NCBI RefSeq assembly: GCF_026410195.1
Contig: NZ_JAPMLM010000068.1
Span: 687,001 to 751,000, forward strand
Length of the DNA: 64,000 nt
Direction of reading: 5' to 3'
DNA from: Xanthomarina sp. F2636L
Lineage (GTDB): Bacteria > Bacteroidota > Bacteroidia > Flavobacteriales > Flavobacteriaceae
Every line of letters begins with the position of its first letter. Position 1 is the stretch's first letter. The position numbers were made by a program, and so were the translations under genes. This document shows positions 1 through 7,681 of the stretch, piece after piece. Under the pieces are notes generated by a model. It was not told the DNA's origin, searched no databases, and worked only from the letters and a program-made list of their open reading frames with translations.

Positions 1-418
1 GTGAAAATACAGTTGGTGTTTTTACTGACTTTGTTTCTATTTTTGGCTTTTTGATTAAATGCGTTCTAAACACTGGTACATACGTCCCTTTAACTACTTC
101 AATTTTTATAACATCTGCAACCCCAGAAGTGGTATAATATTCGTTTAGTAATCTTCTAAGTCGCCCAGCGTGTATCCTTACAATGGCATCAATTTGTGGA
201 TTAAAATCTACCGATTTACCCAAAGCATTCACAGCAATGGTATATTCTTTTAAACCTTCGGTATTGCCTTTTAACGTTTCTTCAACAATAAACTTTAAAA
301 AACTCGATAAAACAGAAGAACGCGAAAATAAATCACTTGATAAAATCGTATCCAATTCCTGCAATATTTCCTTCTTCGAGAATTCTAATTTCGCACTATT
401 GTCTGGCAGTTTGGTCAT
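1..418 (-). CDS. N-terminal part of a DNA-binding/TolB-TPR type regulator (cut by window edge)
   Basis: The reading frame starts at ATG 418 and runs off the left edge, so only the first 139 residues are visible. Residues about 40-120 carry the pattern FIVEETL, LKEYTIAV, a phenylalanine-asparagine-proline step, then IDAIVRIHAGRLRRLL and GTYVPVF. I recognise this as the N-terminal segment of proteins often annotated as adenylate cyclase or TolB/TPR-containing regulators, which usually continue into a longer C-terminal sensor or repeat part. The gene is divergent from a sulfatase, with a 248-base shared intergenic region, so it may regulate that neighbour; this is inference. The missing C-terminus prevents a firmer call. 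Confidence 0.6.
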   Translation of the reverse strand, partial: MTKLPDNSAKLEFSKKEILQELDTILSSDLFSRSSVLSSFLKFIVEETLKGNTEGLKEYTIAVNALGKSVDFNPQIDAIVRIHAGRLRRLLNEYYTTSGVADVIKIEVVKGTYVPVFRTHLIKKPKIETKSVKTPTVFS

Positions 419-575
419 GATATAAAATTAACAAAAAAAAGTAATGAATGTAATACAATTACATTAAAAAATTAACATGCTTTTTTCGTTAATCAAAAAC
501 AGAAAAAAACATTCCCTATTATCTTGTTTTCATCAAAAAAACAAGTTCTTTTATAACCTTATTTTATTTTACCAT

Positions 576-601
576 GTAACCGTTAAGTAACGGTATGTAA
601 C
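576..601. promoter_or_regulatory. Phased GTAAC repeats with an inverted repeat, operator candidate
   Basis: GTAAC occurs at 576-580, 587-591 and 597-601, spaced 11 and 10 bases, about one helical turn each. Within this stretch ACCGTT (579-584) and AACGGT (589-594) form a perfect inverted repeat with a 4-base spacer. The block ends about 23 bases before the -7 candidate of the sulfatase at 625-632, where the -33 element would lie. Such placement fits a regulator binding site, but the binding protein is unknown. Confidence 0.4.
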
Positions 602-624
602 TTATATAATATATGGATTCTGCT

Positions 625-632
625 TATTTTTG
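625..632 (+). promoter_or_regulatory. -7 promoter element TAnnTTTG before the sulfatase
   Basis: TATTTTTG matches the Bacteroidota -7 consensus and lies 34 bases before the sulfatase ATG. No clear -33 TTTG is visible; the phased GTAAC repeats occupy that region. Confidence 0.4.
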
Positions 633-666
633 GTTTATGATACTAATTTTCTAAAAGGCTAATCCT

Positions 667-3045
667 ATGAAAACTCAAATTACACTATTAAAAACTCTAG
701 CAGTAGTAGTTCTATTTATCTACCCCATTTTCATTAATGGACAAGAGGTATTACCATTTCCCCCAACACCTTCAGCAAGTCAAGCTGGGCTTACCATGCA
801 GACCTCCACTTATAATAAACGGGTGGATCCAGACCGTCTAACAAAAGACGCACCAAATATCCTTATAATACTAATTGACGATGCTGGACCTGCCACACCT
901 TCTACTTATGGTGGGGAAATAAACACACCTAATCTAAGCCGAGTAGCCGATATGGGTATTTCATATAATCGTTTTCATTCCACAGCTATGTGTTCTCCAA
1001 CACGTGCATCCATATTAACAGGACGAAATCATACGGTTGTTGGTAATGGTCAGATAGCAGAACTAGCGAACGATTGGGACGGTTTTAGTGGTACCATTCC
1101 AAAAACTTCAGCAACCGTTGCCGAAGTTTTAAAAGCTTATGGTTATAACACCAGTGCATTTGGAAAATGGCATAATACCCCTGCCGAATTAACAACATCT
1201 AAAGGACCCTTTGATTACTGGCCAACTGGCTATGGCTTTGAATATTTTTATGGCTTTTTAGCAGGTGAAGCTTCACAATATGAGCCACATATGGTTAGAA
1301 ACACGACTGTAGTTGAACATCCGCATACCACACAAGGCCACGATTACTATCACCTTACAGAAGATATTACTGAAGATGCCATCAAGTGGTTAAGAGAACA
1401 ACAAGCTTTTTCTCCAGACAAACCTTTCTTGATGTATTGGGCTCCTGGTGCAGTACATGGACCTCACCATGTTGCCAAAGAATGGGCAGATAAGTATAAG
1501 GGTAAATTTGATGATGGCTGGGACGAATACCGAAAGAGAGCCTTTAAAAGACAAAAAGACTTGGGTTGGATTCCACAAGATGCCCAGCTTACAGAACGCA
1601 ATGAAACCATGAAAGGTTGGAATGAAATACCTGAGTCTGAAAGAGCATTTCAAAGCAGGTTAATGGAGGTATATGCCGGATTTGCGGAGCACACAGATCA
1701 TAATGTAGGTTTACTTATAGACGAAATTGAAAAACAAGACAAACTAGACAACACCCTTATATTTTACATCTGGGGAGATAATGGTTCTTCAGCCGAAGGG
1801 CAAAACGGAAGTATCAGTGAACTCTTGGCACAAAATGGCATTCCAACAACCATACAACAACATATTGATGCTTTAGATGAACTTGGAGGTTTGGATGTAT
1901 TAGGTTCGCCAAAAACAGACAATATGTACAATGCTGGATGGGCTTGGGCTGGTTCTACACCCTACAAATCCACAAAATTAGTGGCAGCTCATTTTGGAGG
2001 CACTAGACAGCCAATGGCAGTTTCTTGGCCTAATAAAATTAAACAAGACAAGACACCAAGACCACAATTCCACCATGTAATCGACATTGTACCTACCATA
2101 TATGAAGTAGTGGATATTGAAGAACCGATGGTGGTAAACGGTTTCTCTCAAGACCCAATTGATGGCGTTAGCATGGATTACACCTTTGCCGACCCAACAG
2201 CTGACGGAACGCGTAAAATACAATTCTTTGATATTATGGGAAGTCGTGGACTTTATTATGACGGTTGGTTTGCTTCTGCCTTCGGATTGAGAAATCCTTG
2301 GGTTCCTGGTCTTCCAGAAGGTGCAGCCACTTGGAATCCTGAAGAAGACACATGGGAACTATACAATATTGAAGAAGATTGGAGCCAGGCGAATGATTTA
2401 GCAAAAAAGAATCCAGAAAAGTTGGCGGAAATGAAGAATATGTTCTTAGTTGAATCTGCTAAATACAAAAATCTGCCTATTGGTGGAGGTTTATGGTCTG
2501 TTATCTATCACCCAGAAGATGCACCCGCAACGCCTTATACAGATTGGACCTTTACAGGACGTATAGAACGCATGCCTGAATTTACAGCCCCTAAATTAGG
2601 TAAGTTTGATAATAATGTAAGTATGGAAATAACTGTTCCAGAAAATGCCAACGGAGTTCTATATGCGCTTGGCGGTTTTTCTGGAGGTTTATCTTGTTAT
2701 GTAAAAGACGGTTATTTATGTTACGAATACAACCTATTCGAAATCAATAGAACGCAAATTAAATCCAAAACAAAATTACCAAAAGGAGACGTTAAAATTG
2801 ACGTGGTTTCGAGATTGGTTTCTCCAAAACCAGGTTCTCCAATGAATGTGTCTCTTAAAGTAAATGGAAAAGAGGTGGCACAAGGCCAGGTTCCTATTAC
2901 TGCACCTTTGGTATTTACCGCAAATGACTGTCTCGATTTTGGGAGCGATTTAGGGTCTCCTGTATCCATAGATTATTATGACAAGGCTCCGTTTAAGTAT
3001 AATGGAACCCTTGGAACTTCAAAGGTTTCCTATCCAAAAAAGTAA
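667..3045 (+). CDS. Secreted arylsulfatase, sulfatase family S1
   Basis: A 792-residue type I sulfatase, predicted to hydrolyse sulfate esters outside the cytoplasm. Residues 1-25 look like a signal peptide. Metal ligands Asp71-Asp72 in NILIILIDD are followed by Cys109 in CSPTRASILTGR, the C-x-P/S-x-R signature whose cysteine is converted to formylglycine by a maturase. GDNG around Asp371-Asn372 supplies the remaining metal ligands. The KPFLMYWAPGAVHGPH segment resembles Pseudomonas-type arylsulfatases. The C-terminal part after residue 600 looks like a beta-rich accessory domain. No SusC/D pair or sulfatase-maturing enzyme is adjacent. It stands alone between a divergent regulator and a bidirectional terminator. 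Substrate is not deducible. Confidence 0.9.
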   Translation: MKTQITLLKTLAVVVLFIYPIFINGQEVLPFPPTPSASQAGLTMQTSTYNKRVDPDRLTKDAPNILIILIDDAGPATPSTYGGEINTPNLSRVADMGISYNRFHSTAMCSPTRASILTGRNHTVVGNGQIAELANDWDGFSGTIPKTSATVAEVLKAYGYNTSAFGKWHNTPAELTTSKGPFDYWPTGYGFEYFYGFLAGEASQYEPHMVRNTTVVEHPHTTQGHDYYHLTEDITEDAIKWLREQQAFSPDKPFLMYWAPGAVHGPHHVAKEWADKYKGKFDDGWDEYRKRAFKRQKDLGWIPQDAQLTERNETMKGWNEIPESERAFQSRLMEVYAGFAEHTDHNVGLLIDEIEKQDKLDNTLIFYIWGDNGSSAEGQNGSISELLAQNGIPTTIQQHIDALDELGGLDVLGSPKTDNMYNAGWAWAGSTPYKSTKLVAAHFGGTRQPMAVSWPNKIKQDKTPRPQFHHVIDIVPTIYEVVDIEEPMVVNGFSQDPIDGVSMDYTFADPTADGTRKIQFFDIMGSRGLYYDGWFASAFGLRNPWVPGLPEGAATWNPEEDTWELYNIEEDWSQANDLAKKNPEKLAEMKNMFLVESAKYKNLPIGGGLWSVIYHPEDAPATPYTDWTFTGRIERMPEFTAPKLGKFDNNVSMEITVPENANGVLYALGGFSGGLSCYVKDGYLCYEYNLFEINRTQIKSKTKLPKGDVKIDVVSRLVSPKPGSPMNVSLKVNGKEVAQGQVPITAPLVFTANDCLDFGSDLGSPVSIDYYDKAPFKYNGTLGTSKVSYPKK

Positions 3046-3078
3046 TATGTAACATTTAATACGGATGATCTGTAAATA

Positions 3079-3108
3079 AAAACCCATCTTTAAAAAGATG
3101 GGTTTTTA
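3079..3108. terminator. Bidirectional terminator between sulfatase and nrdA
   Basis: AACCCATCTTT pairs with AAAGATGGGTT around a two-base loop, flanked by A and T runs, so it can end both convergent genes. Confidence 0.85.
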
Positions 3109-3137
3109 CTATAGTTTTAAAACGTACTTGTTAGTAA

Positions 3138-4934
3138 TTAAGCTTCACAACTAGTACATTCCTTTTTCTGTTTAAATTTCTGTGCAGCATTCATGCTGTG
3201 CTGATAATACAAAGATTTTAAACCTAATTTCCATGCAGTAACATGAATTTTGTTTATCTCTTTAACAGGCATATCTGGATGCACAATAATGTTTACAGAT
3301 TGACCTTGGTCTATATGATTCTGACGATTTGCAGCTTGATAAATAATATCCATCTGGTCGATTTCAGAATAGGTTTTAAATACGTCTTTTTCTAAATCTG
3401 TTAAGAAATCCAGATGTTGAACAGAACCATCAAAATCTCTAATGCTATGCCATACTTCTGGTGTGTTTTGTCCTTTTTCTTCTAATAAATCTTCTAAATA
3501 TGAGTTTTTTATCGTGGTTTTAATTTTAGCGATATCTTTCACATAAATGTTAGACCAGATTGGCTCAATTCCTTGAGATACTTGCCCAAGAATAAACGCC
3601 GAAGAGGTTGTTGGAGCAATAGCATTTAAGGTGGCATTACGTCTGCCATATCCTTTAAGTACTTTTGGCTCTCCAAATACTTCAGCTAATTCCCCTGAAG
3701 CTTTATATGACTTTTCTTTAATAAGTTTAAAAATCTCACTGTTTAAATTATAAGCTTCTTGGCTGTTAAATGGTAACATTTTAGATTGTAATAAGGAGTG
3801 CCAACCTAAAACACCTAAACCTAAGGCTCTATTTTCTTTTGCAAAATTATAAGCACGTTCCATAAATAAGAAGGTTTGACGGTCTTCTCTATCTTCAGAA
3901 TCTCTATAAACTTCTAATTTATCGATAAATTCGGTAATAACGGCATCTAGAAAATATACCATAGTTTCTACTGCATCTGTATTTTTCCATTTATCGTAAT
4001 GCAATACATTTACAGAAGATAGTACGCAAACAAAAGACCAGTCGTCGCTTGATGGTAACATGATTTCCGTACATAAATTGCTGGCATAAATGGTATGCTT
4101 TTCATTTCTATATACATCGGCTGCAGCATTGTTAGCATTATCTTTAAAGAAGATATACGGATATCCCATTTCTCCTCTTCTCTGTAAAACTTTTGCCCAA
4201 ATGGTTCTCTTTTCGTTATCTCCATCAACCATTTCTTGCATCCATTGATTGGTTACTGTAACTCCATGGGTTAATTCTTGAATAGGGTTTCCTTCTGTAC
4301 CAATTTCTAAGAATTCCATAATGTCTGGATGCTCCACAGGTAAATATGGTGAAAAACGACCACGTCTTACAGAACCTTGGCTTACTACATCTACCATAGA
4401 TTCGAAAAGTTGCATGATATGAACAGCTCCAGAGGCTTGACCATTATTTTTTACTTCGGCACCACGATGACGAATTTTACCAAAGTATCCAGATGTTCCT
4501 CCACCTAATTTAGACATCATTCCAACTTCTGATTGGGTGTATAAAATATTCCCCATATCGTCAGACACATGAGATCCAAAACAGCTAATAGGAAGACCTC
4601 TTTTCTTTCCAAAGTTAGACCACACCGGAGATGCTAAAGAATAAAACCCTTCAGACATATAACCATAAAACTTATCAGAATATCCTGGAATTTGAAGTAT
4701 TTCTTCTGCACGATCCGCAATTTCACGAATGCGTTGTTCGGCAGTCATTCCATTAGAAATATAGCCCATAGACAAAAAATTTCGGCTATGATCTGTTAAC
4801 CATTCAAAACCTTGATTGGTTTGTTGTTGATTGTTTTTAAGTGCTTCTTTTCTTGATTTTACAAGTAGGTCGTTGACGTTTGAGGTTTTAACTTCTGAAT
4901 TTTCTGTATTGAGGGTAAGTTTTTCGTTGTTCAT
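3138..4934 (-). CDS. nrdA: Class I ribonucleoside-diphosphate reductase, catalytic subunit alpha
   Basis: Reduces ribonucleoside diphosphates to deoxyribonucleotides with NrdB as radical source. The start at 4934 (MNNEKLTL) gives 598 residues and lies one base after the nrdB stop; an upstream in-frame ATG at 4952 would overlap nrdB. Visible residues: Cys118 (PISCFGS) and Cys303 as the redox pair, the Asn286-Cys288-Glu290 active site in SNLCTEI, the Tyr576-Tyr577 radical path (LYYQH), and the C-terminal CTSC shuttle at 593-596. The protein is shorter than the 761-residue E. coli NrdA because the N-terminal ATP-cone is absent; the cone is on NrdB instead. Transcribed leftward after nrdB. Confidence 0.95.
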   Translation of the reverse strand: MNNEKLTLNTENSEVKTSNVNDLLVKSRKEALKNNQQQTNQGFEWLTDHSRNFLSMGYISNGMTAEQRIREIADRAEEILQIPGYSDKFYGYMSEGFYSLASPVWSNFGKKRGLPISCFGSHVSDDMGNILYTQSEVGMMSKLGGGTSGYFGKIRHRGAEVKNNGQASGAVHIMQLFESMVDVVSQGSVRRGRFSPYLPVEHPDIMEFLEIGTEGNPIQELTHGVTVTNQWMQEMVDGDNEKRTIWAKVLQRRGEMGYPYIFFKDNANNAAADVYRNEKHTIYASNLCTEIMLPSSDDWSFVCVLSSVNVLHYDKWKNTDAVETMVYFLDAVITEFIDKLEVYRDSEDREDRQTFLFMERAYNFAKENRALGLGVLGWHSLLQSKMLPFNSQEAYNLNSEIFKLIKEKSYKASGELAEVFGEPKVLKGYGRRNATLNAIAPTTSSAFILGQVSQGIEPIWSNIYVKDIAKIKTTIKNSYLEDLLEEKGQNTPEVWHSIRDFDGSVQHLDFLTDLEKDVFKTYSEIDQMDIIYQAANRQNHIDQGQSVNIIVHPDMPVKEINKIHVTAWKLGLKSLYYQHSMNAAQKFKQKKECTSCEA

Positions 4935-4935
4935 A

Positions 4936-6210
4936 TTAAAAAAGGTCATCACTGGTTATACTTTGTGTTCTTTTACTGTAGTTGATTGAGCGTTTTACGA
5001 AGAAATCGCCGTGTTTGGTGCCTATAATTTCATCGTCAAACCATTCTGTTTCTGCCAGAAGTTTTTTATCGATGTCAAATATTTTATCAATTCCTATGCT
5101 TTCTAGAGAAGCGTTAAATCGGTGTTTTATAAATTCGTTAATCACATTTATTGGTAAGAAATCTAATTCGCCATCTTCAAAAATCCAATCTATAATTTTG
5201 CTTTCAGCATCAAAAGCTTCACGACACATGTCTTGAATCATTACTTTGTAATCTTCATCAAACCATTCTGGATTTTCAGCTTTAATAATTTTTATGACAT
5301 CAATACCAAAATCGCCATGAATTTGCTCTTCTTTAGAAGTTGCTTCCACCACATTGGAAATTCCTTTTAGCATATTTTTATGCTTATTAAATGCCATGAT
5401 GATTAAAAACTGAGAAAACAGCGACACGTGTTCGATAAAAAGTGAAAAAAGTAAAACAGATTCTGCATATTCTTTGTTGTCTTCACTTTTTGCATTTTTT
5501 AAAGCAGTTTCTAAATACTGCACACGCTTCATGATAACAGGTTTCTTTTTAAGATTTTTAAACTCTTCGTTTAATCCTAAAATTTCAAGTAAATGTGAGT
5601 AAGCATCATGATGACGCACTTCACTTTCGGCAAATGTAGCACCTACAGAACCTATTTCTGGCTTTGGCATTCTATGGTAAATTTCGCCCCAGAAATTTTT
5701 TACTGCTACTTCAATTTGAGAAATAGCAAGCATAGTATTTTTTATAGCCGTGCGTTCTTGACTTGTAAGTAATGTTTTAAAATCCTGAATATCGCTTGTA
5801 AAGTTGAACTCGGTATGAATCCAATACGAATGTCTAATGGCTGGCACATATTCGTATAATTCTGGATACTCGTAAGGCTTTAAATTTATACGTTTTTCAA
5901 AAATATTGGATTTACGTTTTTTAGACTGTTCATTTCGATATAAAATATATGCTTTAGCAACATCAAAAAAACCAGTTTCCATCAGTTTTGTTTCTACAAA
6001 GTCTTGTACTTCTTCGACAGTAGGAATATAATCTGGATCCAGTTTTTTTCGCTCTAACAACGAGTCAAAAACCATGTTAGAAATACGTTCAGCATCTACT
6101 AATTCTCCGTGTTGAACGGCTGTCATTGCCTTTAAAATAGCGTTGGTAATCTTGTTTAAGTCAAAGGGTTCCGTTAGGAAGTCTCTTTTTAAAACCGAAA
6201 TGATTTTCAT
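4936..6210 (-). CDS. nrdB: Class I ribonucleotide reductase beta subunit with N-terminal ATP-cone
   Basis: Radical-generating subunit of ribonucleotide reductase. Residues about 1-95 form an ATP-cone (KRDFLTEPFDLNKITNAIL through VAKAYILYRNEQ), the allosteric module normally carried by NrdA. The ferritin-like part follows with metal ligands Glu167, Glu197, His200, Glu260, Glu295 and His298, and Tyr204 at the tyrosyl-radical position (EVRHHDAYSH). This arrangement is established for Leeuwenhoekiella blandensis NrdB, also a flavobacterium, where dATP acts through the beta-subunit cone. I chose ATG 6210 (MKIISVLKRDF) because the cone begins there; ATG 6249 adds 13 unconserved residues. nrdB is first in the operon with nrdA. 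Confidence 0.94.
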   Translation of the reverse strand: MKIISVLKRDFLTEPFDLNKITNAILKAMTAVQHGELVDAERISNMVFDSLLERKKLDPDYIPTVEEVQDFVETKLMETGFFDVAKAYILYRNEQSKKRKSNIFEKRINLKPYEYPELYEYVPAIRHSYWIHTEFNFTSDIQDFKTLLTSQERTAIKNTMLAISQIEVAVKNFWGEIYHRMPKPEIGSVGATFAESEVRHHDAYSHLLEILGLNEEFKNLKKKPVIMKRVQYLETALKNAKSEDNKEYAESVLLFSLFIEHVSLFSQFLIIMAFNKHKNMLKGISNVVEATSKEEQIHGDFGIDVIKIIKAENPEWFDEDYKVMIQDMCREAFDAESKIIDWIFEDGELDFLPINVINEFIKHRFNASLESIGIDKIFDIDKKLLAETEWFDDEIIGTKHGDFFVKRSINYSKRTQSITSDDLF

Positions 6211-6294
6211 GTGATTTTTGGTTTGAGGGTTTAGAAATTTCGCGATCATAAAGGTCTACTTTTATTCTTATGTTTATTTGAAATCTCTGTTTGG

Positions 6295-6315
6295 TTTTCC
6301 ACATTTTTATCAACA
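6295..6315. promoter_or_regulatory. Two DnaA-box-like 9-mers upstream of nrdB
   Basis: TTTTCCACA at 6295-6303 and TTATCAACA at 6307-6315 each differ by one base from TTATCCACA, in the same orientation, three bases apart, about 85-105 bases before the nrdB start. DnaA control of nrdAB is known in E. coli; here it is inference. The rest of the 6211-6512 gap holds a short inverted repeat (TGAATGA at 6445-6451 with TCATTCA at 6463-6469) and no gene that I can see. Confidence 0.4.
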
Positions 6316-6512
6316 TTTATAAATTTTAGGATGAATTATAAATCTTAAAATTTGATCATATTAGAGAATGCCTAGGGTTTACACGAAGCTTGATTTAAAA
6401 ATATTTTTTATGATATGTTAATATGTCTTATGAAAAATAAAAAATGAATGAGATTTGGACGTTCATTCAGTAAATAATGAAGGAATAGAATTTACGTTAA
6501 AAGCCTAGAAAT

Positions 6513-6546
6513 AAAAAAGCCTCTACATTTCTGTAAAGGCTTTTTT
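6513..6546. terminator. Terminator downstream of tRNA-Ile2
   Basis: GCCTCTACA and TGTAAAGGC pair around TTTC with one mismatch, flanked by A and T runs. It lies just after the leftward tRNA. Confidence 0.8.
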
Positions 6547-6552
6547 TACCTG

Positions 6553-6626
6553 TGGTCCCACCTGGGCTCGAACCAGGGACTTTCTGATTATGAGTCAGAT
6601 ACTCTAACCAGCTGAGTTATAGGACC
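6553..6626 (-). tRNA. tRNA with anticodon CAT, probably tRNA-Ile2 (lysidine type)
   Basis: A 74-base cloverleaf read leftward: acceptor GGTCCTA/TGGGACC, D stem ACTC/GAGT, anticodon stem TCTGA/TCAGA around loop CTCATAA, T stem CCTGG/CCAGG around TTCGAGC, discriminator A, CCA not encoded. CAT could mean elongator Met or Ile2. The C4-G69 and C5-G68 acceptor pairs are those recognised by TilS in E. coli tRNA-Ile2, so Ile2 is preferred; initiator tRNA is unlikely because the first base pair is G-C. Confidence 0.93.
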
Positions 6627-6713
6627 CATTAGCATTGAAGCTAACTCGACACTTCTCTTTTTTTATAAAGAGAGTGCAATATTACTACATATTTTAATAC
6701 TCTCAAAGTATTT

Positions 6714-7118
6714 TTATTCCTTTATCTCTTGACACAACTCAATTAATACACCGTTTGTGGATTTTGGATGTAAAAATGCCACTAATTTATTGTCTGCTCC
6801 TTTTTTTGGAGTTTCATTTAAAACAATAAACCCTTCCCCATTCAATCTAGCTATTTCAGCTTCAATATCAGTCACATCAAACGCAATGTGGTGGATGCCT
6901 TCCCCTTTTTTTTCTATAAATTTTGCTATGGGACTATCGGCTTTAGTGGCTTCAAGTAATTCAATTTTATTTTCACCTACTTGGAAAAAAGAGGTGTTTA
7001 CACCTTCGCTAGCAACTTCTTCAATTTTATAATGGGGTTTTCCAAAAAGTTTTGCAAACAAATTGTTTGATTCGTCTAAGTTTTTAACAGCAATACCAAT
7101 ATGTTCAATCTTATTCAT
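6714..7118 (-). CDS. mce: Methylmalonyl-CoA epimerase
   Basis: A 134-residue vicinal-oxygen-chelate protein that interconverts (2R)- and (2S)-methylmalonyl-CoA, linking succinyl-CoA and propionyl-CoA metabolism. Two beta-alpha-beta-beta-beta modules are visible: MNKIEHIGIAV at the start and GEGIHHIAFDV at 72-82. His6, Glu53, the GIHHIA histidines and Glu127 (VLIELC) are at positions expected for metal ligands. The length matches the family. It stands alone between a tRNA and the divergent rbfA; methylmalonyl-CoA mutase is not in the window. The close relationship with other VOC proteins leaves slight doubt about substrate. Confidence 0.88.
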   Translation of the reverse strand: MNKIEHIGIAVKNLDESNNLFAKLFGKPHYKIEEVASEGVNTSFFQVGENKIELLEATKADSPIAKFIEKKGEGIHHIAFDVTDIEAEIARLNGEGFIVLNETPKKGADNKLVAFLHPKSTNGVLIELCQEIKE

Positions 7119-7184
7119 TTTCTAATACTTTTATAGTAAGTTACGAATTTTCACTTCAAAAGTAATATAATCTTTAAATATGGT

Positions 7185-7192
7185 TATTTTTG
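7185..7192 (+). promoter_or_regulatory. -7 promoter element TAnnTTTG before rbfA
   Basis: TATTTTTG, 93 bases before the rbfA ATG. Spacing is long but no closer match is seen. Confidence 0.3.
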
Positions 7193-7285
7193 CATTATAA
7201 AAATCCCTTATGGGCTTTTACAATAAATGTCAAGATTCTTAATTTAAAGAAATTAGAATTTAAATGACTTTAAAAATGTATTATT

Positions 7286-7681
7286 ATGGAAGAGAGTCAA
7301 AGACAAAAAAAAATAGGATCGGTTTTACAACGCGATTTGGTAGATGTGCTTCAAAAAGCAGCTACGCAAGGTGGAATGAAAGGTATTTTAATCTCAGTTT
7401 CTAAGGTAAAAGTGACTGTAGATTTATCTGTTGCCAAGGTTTATTTAAGTATTTTTCCTAACGATAAAGGCAAAGAACTTATAGAAGGTATTAAGTCTAA
7501 TGCACCTTTAATTAAGCATGAATTAGCACAACGTACCAAGCACCAATTGAGACGGATGCCTGCACTTCAGTTTTATTTAGACGATTCCTTAGAGTATATC
7601 GATAAAATAGACCAATCTTTAAAAGGAGAGGATAATCCAATAAAAAAAGTAGACCTTTTAGATAAACGTAAAAAATCGTAG
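7286..7681 (+). CDS. rbfA: 30S ribosome-binding factor A
   Basis: A 131-residue KH-fold protein that binds the 30S subunit during 16S rRNA 5-prime end maturation and cold adaptation. The N-terminal SQRQKKIGSVLQRDLVDVL, the central VSKVKVTVDLSVAKVYLSIF and RMPALQFYLDDSLEY near residues 92-106 are typical for the family; length is normal. The stop codon TAG at 7679-7681 is followed with no gap by the TTG start of the permease, so both are probably cotranscribed. In other bacteria rbfA often neighbours infB or truB; here it does not. Confidence 0.93.
   Translation: MEESQRQKKIGSVLQRDLVDVLQKAATQGGMKGILISVSKVKVTVDLSVAKVYLSIFPNDKGKELIEGIKSNAPLIKHELAQRTKHQLRRMPALQFYLDDSLEYIDKIDQSLKGEDNPIKKVDLLDKRKKS

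Noticed and set aside
183-425. Plus-strand open frame of 80 codons at the left end
   Set aside because: It is antisense to the regulator gene, whose protein has a recognisable family pattern; the plus frame has none.
5416-5436. CACGTG-containing sequence in nrdB, checked as a further parS site
   Set aside because: The flanks (GCGACACGTGTTCG) do not fit TGTTnCACGTGnAACA. Other CACGTG occurrences near 997 and 9150 also fail.
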